Of a stretch of 5,620 nt of DNA, positions 1-5,620 are shown piece by piece. Where the stretch lies: contig DBDM01000048.1 in assembly GCA_002293585.1 (NCBI GenBank), forward strand, positions 1 through 5,620. The letters run 5' to 3'. Every line of letters begins with the position of its first letter. The stretch's first letter is position 1. Under the pieces are notes generated by a model. The model was given only the letters and a program-made list of their open reading frames with translations, was not told where the DNA came from and made no database searches. The translations under genes were made by a program, and so were the position numbers. This DNA comes from Bacteroidales bacterium UBA932 (GTDB taxonomy: Bacteria; Bacteroidota; Bacteroidia; Bacteroidales; UBA932).

Positions 1-47
1 ATTGATCCTAAGCTTATTGTAGAGTATGCATAAATAGCATCCGGCAA

Positions 48-103
48 TTTTACGAAATTCACTTAGTAAAATAGGCCAATTTCTCGAAGTCTACTTCGTA
101 AAA
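48..103. repeat. Inverted repeat TTTTACGAA/TTCGTAAAA with a nested hairpin
   Basis: TTTTACGAA at 48-56 is the exact reverse complement of TTCGTAAAA at 95-103, with 38 nt between them. Inside the right half is a tighter hairpin, CGAAG (85-89), loop TCTA, CTTCG (94-98). The two structures share bases 95-98, so they are mutually exclusive folds. The position just after the last minus-strand gene would suit a transcript end, but neither fold is followed by a clear T-run, so it is not called as an intrinsic terminator. Confidence 0.45.
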
Positions 104-120
104 CCGACAATTTCGGGAAT

Positions 121-128
121 CCCCTACT
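121..128. repeat. Left copy of an 8-bp direct repeat flanking the ATPase/TOPRIM cassette
   Basis: CCCCTACT here is identical to 1943-1950, 1822 bp away, and the similarity extends to 9 of 10 positions. This copy contains the TAG stop (CTA on the plus strand, 124-126) of the TOPRIM-like gene. The pair brackets the two-gene cassette exactly. It could be a target-site duplication or recombination seam, or a coincidence helped by both copies holding a TAG stop next to a G-run. Confidence 0.4.
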
Positions 129-744
129 TCAAAAGATTTTTTATTCTCAAAACCATTCGATTCAAACTATCTGAATTCCGGCGAGCATTCTCAATATTCC
201 AAGCATTTTCAACAAATGGAACTATGCAGCTATTATATTCAGGCCCTTTTGCGGCATTCTTTTTCGGGGTCAGCTGCTGTAAATATTCCGAATCCTTACT
301 CTTCTTTATCAATTCATGCGTAAGGTACATGCTCGACTTATACGGAAAGTTCATTTCTGTAAGCGCTTTTCTACCGCCCTGTTTTGTTTGATGAGCAGAA
401 GGCATATCTTCTACTTTTATCTTGAAATAGGAGGCAAACCCATCTCTATCTGCCATTAACCAAGCCTCCACTTCATCAACAGCAATATTGAAAATGAAAT
501 TATCGTTCTTTTCTTTTGCTAGCTGTCCCAATAGTTGAGGAGCACAACCATTATTATCTAAATCCATTAAAAGAATAACGGGATTAGCCTCCGATAATTT
601 ATTAAATGCCGGTATTTTGCTCTTAATCTCACCGCCACGAGCAGGTAATGGTGAAATGACTTCAAAATCAACCGAACAATGCGCAAGAATTTTCTTTATA
701 ACAGCGTTTGTAACAGCGTCTTCACCCACAATGTAAACTTTCAT
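124..744 (-). CDS. TOPRIM-like (DUF4276-like) partner of an OLD-type ATPase, putative nuclease/effector
   Basis: This gene encodes a 206-residue protein that I place, by pattern only, near the DUF4276/TOPRIM-like proteins found beside ABC-type ATPases. Features seen: an N-terminal strand leading into IVGEDAVTNAVIKKIL (residues 5-20), where Glu8 fits the TOPRIM catalytic glutamate; VILLMDLD (56-63), giving the Asp-x-Asp metal motif at 61 and 63; VDEVEAWLMAD (89-99), resembling the E-x-W-L-x-A-D block of DUF4276; and a C-terminal block with GPEYN (167-171), W182 and SDSLNR (191-196). The start is the ATG at 742-744, one base after the ATPase stop. An in-frame ATG at 831 would add 29 residues that overlap the ATPase gene, precede the natural first beta strand, and look like shadow translation. 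There is no signal peptide or membrane segment. The likely role is metal-dependent nucleic-acid cleavage controlled by the ATPase, possibly in phage defence; this is inference. Loss of the usual TOPRIM glycine after the Glu makes family assignment moderate. Confidence 0.75.
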   Translation of the reverse strand: MKVYIVGEDAVTNAVIKKILAHCSVDFEVISPLPARGGEIKSKIPAFNKLSEANPVILLMDLDNNGCAPQLLGQLAKEKNDNFIFNIAVDEVEAWLMADRDGFASYFKIKVEDMPSAHQTKQGGRKALTEMNFPYKSSMYLTHELIKKSKDSEYLQQLTPKKNAAKGPEYNSCIVPFVENAWNIENARRNSDSLNRMVLRIKNLLK

Positions 745-745
745 T

Positions 746-1924
746 TTAGAAAAGAGTAGTTTGTGAAAATTTTTCGATTTCTTTGGGTTTAGTAAACGGA
801 ATAACCGCATCCGCCATCGATAACCCCGCATCTACAATTGATTTTATCTCTTCAATATCACTTACTTTATGGATATCCGTACCCTCCTGTGTATTTTTCA
901 ACAACAACACCTCATCAGAGGAAATACCCGGAGCCGAAAGAATATCATAACTATGTGTTGTAATCAGAATTTGTGTGTCTGATTTTGATTTTTTAGACCG
1001 TTGAATTTTAGAAATAAATTCCGGTATTTGAGCAATAATACCTGAATGTAAATTGATTTCAGGTTCCTCTAAAAGAATTACTCCACTATTGTCAAGCAAA
1101 GCAAATAAGAAGCCTATTAAACGTAAAGTTCCATCTGAAAATTGTACTTCCTGCTGCTTGCTTCCTTTTGCTCTCCAATGCACATATCTGGCTTCAAGGT
1201 GGGGAATACCCATTTTATCTTTAATAAACTGCAATTCCTCTAATTGAGGAACTGCAATTTTAAGACATTCATTTATTCTTCGAAAGTATGAATTCCTTGT
1301 TTTCTCATTCATCTTGGCTAATCTTTCGAGGAAATTTCTACCATAATAATCCTCTTTTGTAAAAGAAGTCGCAACCGAAGATGATTCTCTAACCATCTGA
1401 GGAATCACATTCAAATATTCAATATTCTGGAAAAACGCATGCAATTCCCGGAATTGCCGATTAGTTGTAGCTTGTTCTAAATATGTGTACTTCAACGTCT
1501 CTTCATCCTCGCCTGAAGTTTCACTGTTACGCTTCAAAATATATTTCTTTTCCCGGTATGAATAAACTTCTTCCGCAATTATTTTTACCTGACTTTTAAT
1601 AACGCCACCACCGGTGTGTACAAAGTCAAGATGATAGCGCCACAGATTGTGTTCTTCATCTGAATTTCCAAGTTCAACAGTAATAGATACATTAGTTTGC
1701 GTCCGGGCAGCTAAACAACGAATTTTTGTAATACCACCACGTTCTTCTACCGCGGTCTGCAATCCTCCCGACTGTTTAGCTATATCCCGAAGAAACCGTA
1801 AGGCATCGATAAAATTCGATTTACCCGATGCGTTAGCTCCAATAATAAAACACCGATCAGTTAAATCCACCTCACAATTTTGGAAATTTTTCCAATTGTG
1901 TAATTTTACCTTCTTCAGTATCAT
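746..1924 (-). CDS. OLD/RecF-like ABC-type ATPase (AAA_15/AAA_21 type), putative defence sensor
   Basis: This gene encodes a 392-residue SMC/RecF-superfamily ATPase. Seen in order: an N-terminal strand and W-K-N-F element (residues 1-20); Walker A GANASGKS (29-36); a long central insertion (about 50-255), partly charged, where these proteins carry their arm or coiled-coil; the ABC signature as FSDGTLR (262-268); Walker B VILLEEPEINLH (282-293) with the catalytic Glu pair; and the H-loop ITTHS (321-325). All elements needed for ATP-driven dimerisation appear intact. The C-terminus (DAGLSMADAVIP, 365-376) resembles the tail of ATPases linked to DUF4276 partners. It has no fused TOPRIM domain, unlike OLD or GajA; that domain seems to be supplied by the next gene, which starts after one base, so the two are probably translationally coupled. 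The gene starts 21 nt after the acyl-CoA dehydrogenase stop and is much AT-richer than that gene, suggesting horizontal acquisition. The ATPase class is near certain; the defence role is inferred. Confidence 0.9.
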   Translation of the reverse strand: MILKKVKLHNWKNFQNCEVDLTDRCFIIGANASGKSNFIDALRFLRDIAKQSGGLQTAVEERGGITKIRCLAARTQTNVSITVELGNSDEEHNLWRYHLDFVHTGGGVIKSQVKIIAEEVYSYREKKYILKRNSETSGEDEETLKYTYLEQATTNRQFRELHAFFQNIEYLNVIPQMVRESSSVATSFTKEDYYGRNFLERLAKMNEKTRNSYFRRINECLKIAVPQLEELQFIKDKMGIPHLEARYVHWRAKGSKQQEVQFSDGTLRLIGFLFALLDNSGVILLEEPEINLHSGIIAQIPEFISKIQRSKKSKSDTQILITTHSYDILSAPGISSDEVLLLKNTQEGTDIHKVSDIEEIKSIVDAGLSMADAVIPFTKPKEIEKFSQTTLF

Positions 1925-1942
1925 AACTAATTACATTATTCC

Positions 1943-1950
1943 CCCCTACT
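1943..1950. repeat. Right copy of the 8-bp direct repeat flanking the cassette
   Basis: CCCCTACT here matches 121-128. It includes the TAG stop of the acyl-CoA dehydrogenase gene (1946-1948) and part of a run of six C (1941-1946). Loss of everything between the two copies would leave the dehydrogenase with the same TAG stop, joined directly to the repeat-rich sequence now at 1-120. Confidence 0.4.
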
Positions 1951-3670
1951 CCTCCGCTTTCGTGTCTTTCATCACGCTGTAGGCGCCGAGATGGTCGGGT
2001 GCAAAGTTGTTGATGAAGGCGAAACGCTCGTGGTTCCAAGCCTGGCCGCGGGTAATGTAAACCGCTGCCGACTGGGCAAAGCTTTCTTCGCGCTGAGCAT
2101 CCAAGAGCAAGAGATAACCCATCACAATATGTCCGGCCATTTCTACCAACCGGCGGGCGTGGAAGTCGCTCAATTCGGCATCGTTCTTCGCGGTCACTAA
2201 TTCCACTGCTTTTACATATTCCTCCGTCATGGTCACCAGGATCTTTCTCAACTGTTCATGCTCGGCTTTCACCGGCGTTTTTTCATACTCGCGTATGCGC
2301 GCCAGGTAAGCGCCGGTGATCACGCCACGGATGGCGGCCACCACCTGCAATTGTGAGGTGCCTTCATAGATGGTCAGAATACGTGCGTCGCGGTACAGGC
2401 GCTCCACCGGATACTCTTTCATGAAGCCGGAACCGCCGTGCACCTGAATAGCGTCATAGGCATTCTGGTTGGCATATTCGCTGGCAAAGAGTTTCAGCAG
2501 GGGCGTGTAGGCATCGGCCAGTTTCTGGTATTCTTTCTGTTCATTACGTTCTTCGGGCGTCAATTTGCGGTCTTCGGTAATAAATCCGTAGGCTTTATAC
2601 ATATCCACAAAGCGCGATGTTTCATACAACAAAGCGCGGGATGCCTGCAATTTAGCCTTGATCACAGCCAGCAGTTCATACACCGCCGGGAAGTTCACAA
2701 TGGTTTTACCAAACTGTGCGCGTTCATGGGCATATTTCAAGGCCTCACGGTAGGCGGCTTCCGATAAACCTACGGATTGCGCTCCCACGCCTAAACGGGC
2801 GCCGTTCATCAACGACATCACATATTTGATAAGGCCCATTTTGCGGTCGCCCACTAATTTAGCCGGCGCATTGGTGAACACCAGTTCGGCGGTAGGCGAG
2901 CCTTTGATACCCAGTTTATTTTCTATACGGCGCACACGCACACCGCCCCAGGCCTTATCATACACGAAGTACGACAAGCCGCGGCCGTCGGCAGTACCTT
3001 CTTCCGAACGCGCCAACACTAATTTAATTTCGGCGTCGCCGTTGGTGATGAAACGTTTCACACCGTTGAGCAACCACACACCTTTGGCTTCGTCCCAGGT
3101 GGCTTTCAACATCACCGCCTGCAGGTCGCTGCCCGCATCGGGTTCGGTAAGGTCCATGGAGCAGGTGTCGCCCTTATTGATACGCGGTAAAAATTCTTCT
3201 TTAATTTCTTTCGATGCAAATTCATGAATGGTTTCGGCGCAATCCTGCAGGCCCCAAATATTAGCAAAGCCTGCATCGGCGCGGCTCACAATCTCGGCAG
3301 CCATTACGTAAGGCACCATGGAGAAATTCAATCCGCCATATTCGCGCGGCAACGACATGCCGTAAAGGCCTGCCTGCGTAAGGGCATCGTGATTTCGTTG
3401 CGTGCCCGGTGCATATTTAATACGGCCGTCGATTACCTGCGGCCCGTCATGGTCTACTTCTTCGGCATTGGGCGCCAGGATATCGCCGCAAATTTCACCG
3501 AGAATATCCAACACCTTATCGTAGCTGTCCAACGCATCGTCCGTATCAAGGAAGGCGTGCGGGTATTTACCTTTGTCGGCAAAACCTTTTTCTTTCAATT
3601 CCACAATTTTGCGCATCAGGGGATGTTGCAACTGGAAAGCTATATCTTTATTATCTTTATAAAAGTTCAT
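1946..3670 (-). CDS. Acyl-CoA dehydrogenase, long form with C-terminal extension
   Basis: This FAD enzyme oxidises acyl-CoA to trans-2-enoyl-CoA, or reduces the enoyl-CoA in reverse, exchanging electrons with EtfAB. The 574 residues contain the helical N-domain (about 45-165); the first family signature SMDLTEPDAGSD (171-182); the beta-domain with WLLNGVKRFITNG (199-211); the FAD-contact region NGARLGVGAQSVG (289-301); and the second signature from Q409 to D428, which fits the PROSITE spacing exactly. Glu436 in IYEGTSQLQ is the expected catalytic base of the short/medium-chain type. The protein is longer than the usual roughly 380 residues because of an N-terminal segment, a charged insertion at about 355-390, and a C-terminal helical region from about 455 that resembles the ACAD_C-type extension. 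The ATG at 3668-3670 lies 18 nt after the four-helix gene, in an apparent operon with etfBA. Chain-length specificity and physiological direction cannot be read from the sequence. Confidence 0.95.
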   Translation of the reverse strand: MNFYKDNKDIAFQLQHPLMRKIVELKEKGFADKGKYPHAFLDTDDALDSYDKVLDILGEICGDILAPNAEEVDHDGPQVIDGRIKYAPGTQRNHDALTQAGLYGMSLPREYGGLNFSMVPYVMAAEIVSRADAGFANIWGLQDCAETIHEFASKEIKEEFLPRINKGDTCSMDLTEPDAGSDLQAVMLKATWDEAKGVWLLNGVKRFITNGDAEIKLVLARSEEGTADGRGLSYFVYDKAWGGVRVRRIENKLGIKGSPTAELVFTNAPAKLVGDRKMGLIKYVMSLMNGARLGVGAQSVGLSEAAYREALKYAHERAQFGKTIVNFPAVYELLAVIKAKLQASRALLYETSRFVDMYKAYGFITEDRKLTPEERNEQKEYQKLADAYTPLLKLFASEYANQNAYDAIQVHGGSGFMKEYPVERLYRDARILTIYEGTSQLQVVAAIRGVITGAYLARIREYEKTPVKAEHEQLRKILVTMTEEYVKAVELVTAKNDAELSDFHARRLVEMAGHIVMGYLLLLDAQREESFAQSAAVYITRGQAWNHERFAFINNFAPDHLGAYSVMKDTKAEE

Positions 3671-3688
3671 GGTTGTAATACTTTTTAG

Positions 3689-4120
3689 TTATTTCTTTGA
3701 CTGGATGTTATCAAATTTACTACAATAAGAGGTCAGCAGGCGGTTCACGCTTTCGATCAGATCTTTCATCTGCTCCGTGACCTTTTCATCTATGAATTTT
3801 AAATCTTTACACAGTGTAATGTAATAGCGGCATTCTTCCAAAGCGCCTTGAGACGCATTGAAGAAACGCATCTTTTCCTGTGGAATGCGGCGTTTATAGC
3901 CTTCGGCCATGCTGGAAGTCATAACAACGGCGGCGTGACGAAATTGAGCGGCTAATCCTTGAATTTCCCGTTTAGGAAATTTCTTCGTCGATTTGTATAC
4001 CAAAAGCGTAAATTCATGCGCTTTTTGCCACACAAACAGGTCTTCTACTGTTCTTGTACCACGCTCCGATTTTCCTTCTCCCCTCTCCGGTTTTTCCATC
4101 CGTCCTATTGTAATCTCCAT
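3689..4120 (-). CDS. S23-type four-helix bundle protein (23S rRNA intervening-sequence protein family)
   Basis: This gene encodes a 143-residue protein of the S23/four-helix bundle family. The family was first noticed inside 23S rRNA intervening sequences, is structurally related to the Avd accessory protein of diversity-generating retroelements, and is common as stand-alone genes of unknown role. Family landmarks seen: DLFVWQKAHE (27-36), FPKREIQGLAAQFRHAAV (48-65), SSMAEGYKR (69-77, the family's N-I-A-E-G motif with Met for Ile) and SQGALEE (90-96). Predicted helices lie near 27-47, 50-73, 80-107 and 111-135. The first 26 residues are a charged, Gly-rich extension ahead of the usual family start. 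A second in-frame ATG at 4097-4099 would trim it by seven residues; neither start has a well-spaced ribosome site. The gene sits 9 nt after etfA and 18 nt before the dehydrogenase, so it is probably co-transcribed. No rRNA, reverse transcriptase or template/variable repeat is visible, so its function here is unknown. Confidence 0.88.
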   Translation of the reverse strand: MEITIGRMEKPERGEGKSERGTRTVEDLFVWQKAHEFTLLVYKSTKKFPKREIQGLAAQFRHAAVVMTSSMAEGYKRRIPQEKMRFFNASQGALEECRYYITLCKDLKFIDEKVTEQMKDLIESVNRLLTSYCSKFDNIQSKK

Positions 4121-4129
4121 ACCAATAAA

Positions 4130-5146
4130 TTATTTACTATTGTTCTTATATGCTTTGATCATTTTCGGTACTACCTCATTCAAATCACCTACAATGGCGT
4201 AGTCGGCAATTTGGTTAATGGGTGCAGCCGGATCGGTATTAATCGAAATGACGATGGCCGACTGGTCCATACCGGCGGTATGCTGAATTTGTCCCGAAAT
4301 ACCGCAGGCGATATAGAGTTTCGGACGCACGGTCACACCGGTTTGTCCGATCTGGCGGGCATGGTCGGCAAAGCCGGAGTCAACGGCCGCGCGTGAAGCG
4401 CCTACTTCATCACCGAGCACCGCAGCCAGGTCAAACAGTTGTTTGAAGTTCTCTTTGCTGCCTACGCCATAACCACCGGCCACCACTACCGAAGCGCCTT
4501 TGATGTCAATCTTGCGTTCTTCGATGTGACGTTCAATGATACGCACTACAAAGTCGGTATCGTTCAAATATTTTTTCACGTCTACTTTTTTCACTTCCCC
4601 TTTTACTGGAGCGGCCAGCGGCTCTTTCTTCATCACACCTTCGCGCACGGTGGCCATCTGCGGACGGCAATCGGGGTTAATGATGGTAGCAATGATGTTT
4701 CCGCCGAAAGCAGGGCGAATTTGGTACAACAAGTTCTTATAAGTATTCCCTTTCGTGTCGGTATGGTCGCCGATCTCAAGACTGGTACAGTCGGCGGTGA
4801 GACCGCTTTTCAGGGCGCTCGACACGCGGGGCGCCAGGTCGCGGCCAATACTTGATGCGCCGAAAAGCGCAATTTGGGGTTGTGTTTCTTTGATCACGCC
4901 CATGACAATAGCAGCGTGCGGTAATGTGCGGAACGGGTCTAAGCGCTCGTCGTCGGCCATATGCACAATGTCGGCGCCGTAAGTCATCAATTCCTTTTCA
5001 ATGCCTGAAAGTTTGTGTCCGATAGCCACGGCCTCTACCTTAACGCCCAGTTGGGCGGCCAATCCGCGGCCTTTGGTAAGCAACTCGAGGCTCACATCGG
5101 CTATTTTTCCGCCTTCCAGTTCACAATATACAAATACGTTATTCAT
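4130..5146 (-). CDS. etfA: Electron transfer flavoprotein subunit alpha
   Basis: EtfA forms a soluble heterodimer with EtfB and holds FAD in its C-terminal domain, passing electrons to or from acyl-CoA dehydrogenases. The 338-residue product begins NNVFVYCELEGGKIAD after Met, the normal EtfA start. An in-frame TTG at 5153-5155 would add only three residues and is not preferred. Seen: RPAFGGN (144-150), ending the N-terminal domain; GGYGVGSKENF (224-234); VGASRAAVDSGF (248-259); GQTGVTVRPKLYIACGISG (267-285), followed by QIQHTAGM; NTDPAAPI (303-310); and ADYAIVGDLNEVVP (315-328). Together these form the FAD-binding domain, and the EtfA PROSITE signature fits except for Ser in place of Ala in the final V-I-S-I-N. 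The length is slightly above the usual roughly 310-330. It follows etfB after 30 nt and precedes the four-helix gene by 9 nt. The leader is AT-rich without a Shine-Dalgarno, as is common in Bacteroidota. Confidence 0.96.
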   Translation of the reverse strand: MNNVFVYCELEGGKIADVSLELLTKGRGLAAQLGVKVEAVAIGHKLSGIEKELMTYGADIVHMADDERLDPFRTLPHAAIVMGVIKETQPQIALFGASSIGRDLAPRVSSALKSGLTADCTSLEIGDHTDTKGNTYKNLLYQIRPAFGGNIIATIINPDCRPQMATVREGVMKKEPLAAPVKGEVKKVDVKKYLNDTDFVVRIIERHIEERKIDIKGASVVVAGGYGVGSKENFKQLFDLAAVLGDEVGASRAAVDSGFADHARQIGQTGVTVRPKLYIACGISGQIQHTAGMDQSAIVISINTDPAAPINQIADYAIVGDLNEVVPKMIKAYKNNSK

Positions 5147-5176
5147 TTTAATCAAATTACGAGTTATGAATTATTT

Positions 5177-5620
5177 TTATCCTATCGTGTGATTGGCCAT
5201 CAATTCTTTGATCATGCCGTCAATATCGGCGTCGGTAGCGGCAAGCCGCTTTGATTCCTTCGCCTGGAACACGATATTTTCAATTTTTTTCACTTTGGTA
5301 GGCGACCCCGACAGTCCGAACTGTTGTTCTTCGCCCCCCACGTCGGCCACGCCCCATTCGGAAATGCGAAGGTAATCCACATTTTGCAATTCGGTGTAAT
5401 AATCGGCGTCGGCTTCCTGAATTTCAGTCAGCGTTTTGGCATGTTTGTACTTCATGAGTTGCTTGGCATGACGCGGACGGCAGTCGGGCGCCGAGCCGTG
5501 TACGGTAATCACCAGCGGCAACGAAGCAGCCACTGTTTCCACGCCACGTTCGAGGCGGCGCTTAATGGTTATTTCCTTACCGTCAAACGATATGATCTCT
5601 TCGGCATAAGTTACCTGCGG
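5177..5620 (-). CDS. etfB: Electron transfer flavoprotein subunit beta (C-terminal part; N-terminus beyond the right edge)
   Basis: The frame stays open to the window edge, giving 147 residues of EtfB, with about 100 N-terminal residues missing. Translating from the edge gives QVTYAEEIISFDGKEITIKR, then RLERGVETVAASLPLVITV. This is the EtfB signature region, matching PROSITE spacing except for Arg where an acidic residue or Gly is expected. It is followed by CRPRHAKQLMKYKHAK (visible residues 47-62), the equivalent of the P-R-Y-x(3)-I-M segment before the acyl-CoA dehydrogenase recognition loop, and FGLSGSPTKVKKIE (101-114). The C-terminal tail is helical and ends at a TAA. A GTG at 5540-5542 could be read as a start but lies inside the conserved signature, so it is an internal Val. 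The AMP/second-flavin binding half lies outside the window, so it cannot be judged whether this Etf is of the bifurcating type. Confidence 0.95.
   Translation of the reverse strand, partial: PQVTYAEEIISFDGKEITIKRRLERGVETVAASLPLVITVHGSAPDCRPRHAKQLMKYKHAKTLTEIQEADADYYTELQNVDYLRISEWGVADVGGEEQQFGLSGSPTKVKKIENIVFQAKESKRLAATDADIDGMIKELMANHTIG

Larger units (their letters stand above)
41..130. repeat. Three degenerate ~31-32 bp tandem units downstream of the ATPase/TOPRIM pair
   Basis: Three units share the order CAATTT, then a GAA-containing hexamer, then ACTT followed by an A-rich tail. CAATTT starts at 45, 77 and 108, giving periods of 32 and 31 bp. Units 1 (41-71) and 2 (73-103) match at 22 of 31 aligned positions, including GTAAAA at both ends. 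Unit 3 is more diverged, has two extra bases before ACTT, and runs into the last codons of the TOPRIM-like gene. There are no spacers between units, so it is not a CRISPR array. The rest of 1-123 holds no supported gene. The origin is unknown: a decayed intergenic repeat, a processing or termination region, or an insertion scar are all possible. Confidence 0.5.

Noticed and set aside
1..33. Possible tail of a convergent plus-strand gene (I-D-P-K-L-I-V-E-Y-A-stop)
   Set aside because: Ten codons read from the edge look protein-like, but this is too short to support a gene call; sequence to the left of the window would decide.
84..103. Rho-independent terminator after the TOPRIM-like gene
   Set aside because: The CGAAG/CTTCG stem is only 5 bp and is not followed by a T-run in the direction of transcription.
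41..130. CRISPR array
   Set aside because: The units are adjacent without spacers and are only loosely similar; no cas gene is present.
745..831. A 29-residue N-terminal extension of the TOPRIM-like protein from an in-frame ATG at 831
   Set aside because: It lies wholly over the 3' end of the ATPase gene and gives a basic, non-domain-like leader. The ATG at 744 directly precedes the expected first beta strand and sits one base after the ATPase stop.
5147..5176. TAATTTG before etfA as a Bacteroidota -7 promoter element
   Set aside because: It is one base short of the TAnnTTTG consensus, has no paired upstream TTTG box at the right spacing within the gap, and lies in a 30-nt gap inside an apparent operon.
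1053..5375. Plus-strand open frames antisense to the six genes
   Set aside because: Each is opposite a well-supported minus-strand gene, shows no recognisable motif, and behaves as shadow translation.
5540..5542. GTG as the start of etfB
   Set aside because: The reading frame continues to the window edge with a clear EtfB match, and this GTG lies inside the conserved signature, so the gene is simply cut by the edge.

Overview
The window looks like a chromosome segment from the phylum Bacteroidota, perhaps the order Bacteroidales. This is inferred from three things: an etfB-etfA-acyl-CoA dehydrogenase cluster of the kind known there, a gene for an S23-type four-helix bundle protein, and start codons that mostly lack Shine-Dalgarno sequences in AT-rich leaders. 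All six genes lie on the minus strand, so transcription runs from right to left.

Right and centre (about 1946-5620) is a core metabolic block. In transcription order it holds the 3' part of etfB (cut by the right edge), etfA, a small four-helix bundle gene, and a 574-residue acyl-CoA dehydrogenase. The gaps are 30, 9 and 18 nt, which suggests one operon. EtfAB is the FAD-containing electron carrier that exchanges electrons with the acyl-CoA dehydrogenase. The four-helix gene has no obvious metabolic role and looks like a passenger.

Left (about 124-1924) is a two-gene cassette on the same strand, starting 21 nt after the dehydrogenase stop codon. It encodes a 392-residue OLD/RecF-like ABC-type ATPase and, one base later, a 206-residue protein with TOPRIM-like features similar to DUF4276. 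An SMC-like ATPase paired with a TOPRIM protein is the logic of several anti-phage systems (PARIS, Gabija and OLD-related systems), so this is the best candidate for an under-described system here. The cassette is clearly AT-richer than its neighbours (hand counts: 21/60 GC at 1081-1140 against 36/60 at 2041-2100). An exact 8-bp direct repeat, CCCCTACT, flanks it at 121-128 and 1943-1950. Each copy contains the TAG stop of the gene ending there, so the cassette may have been inserted exactly at the end of the dehydrogenase gene.

The left edge (1-123) has no supported gene. It carries three degraded tandem units of about 31-32 bp (CAATTT..GAA..ACTT), overlaid by an inverted repeat and a small hairpin. 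No RNA gene, CRISPR array, insertion sequence or convincing promoter was seen.
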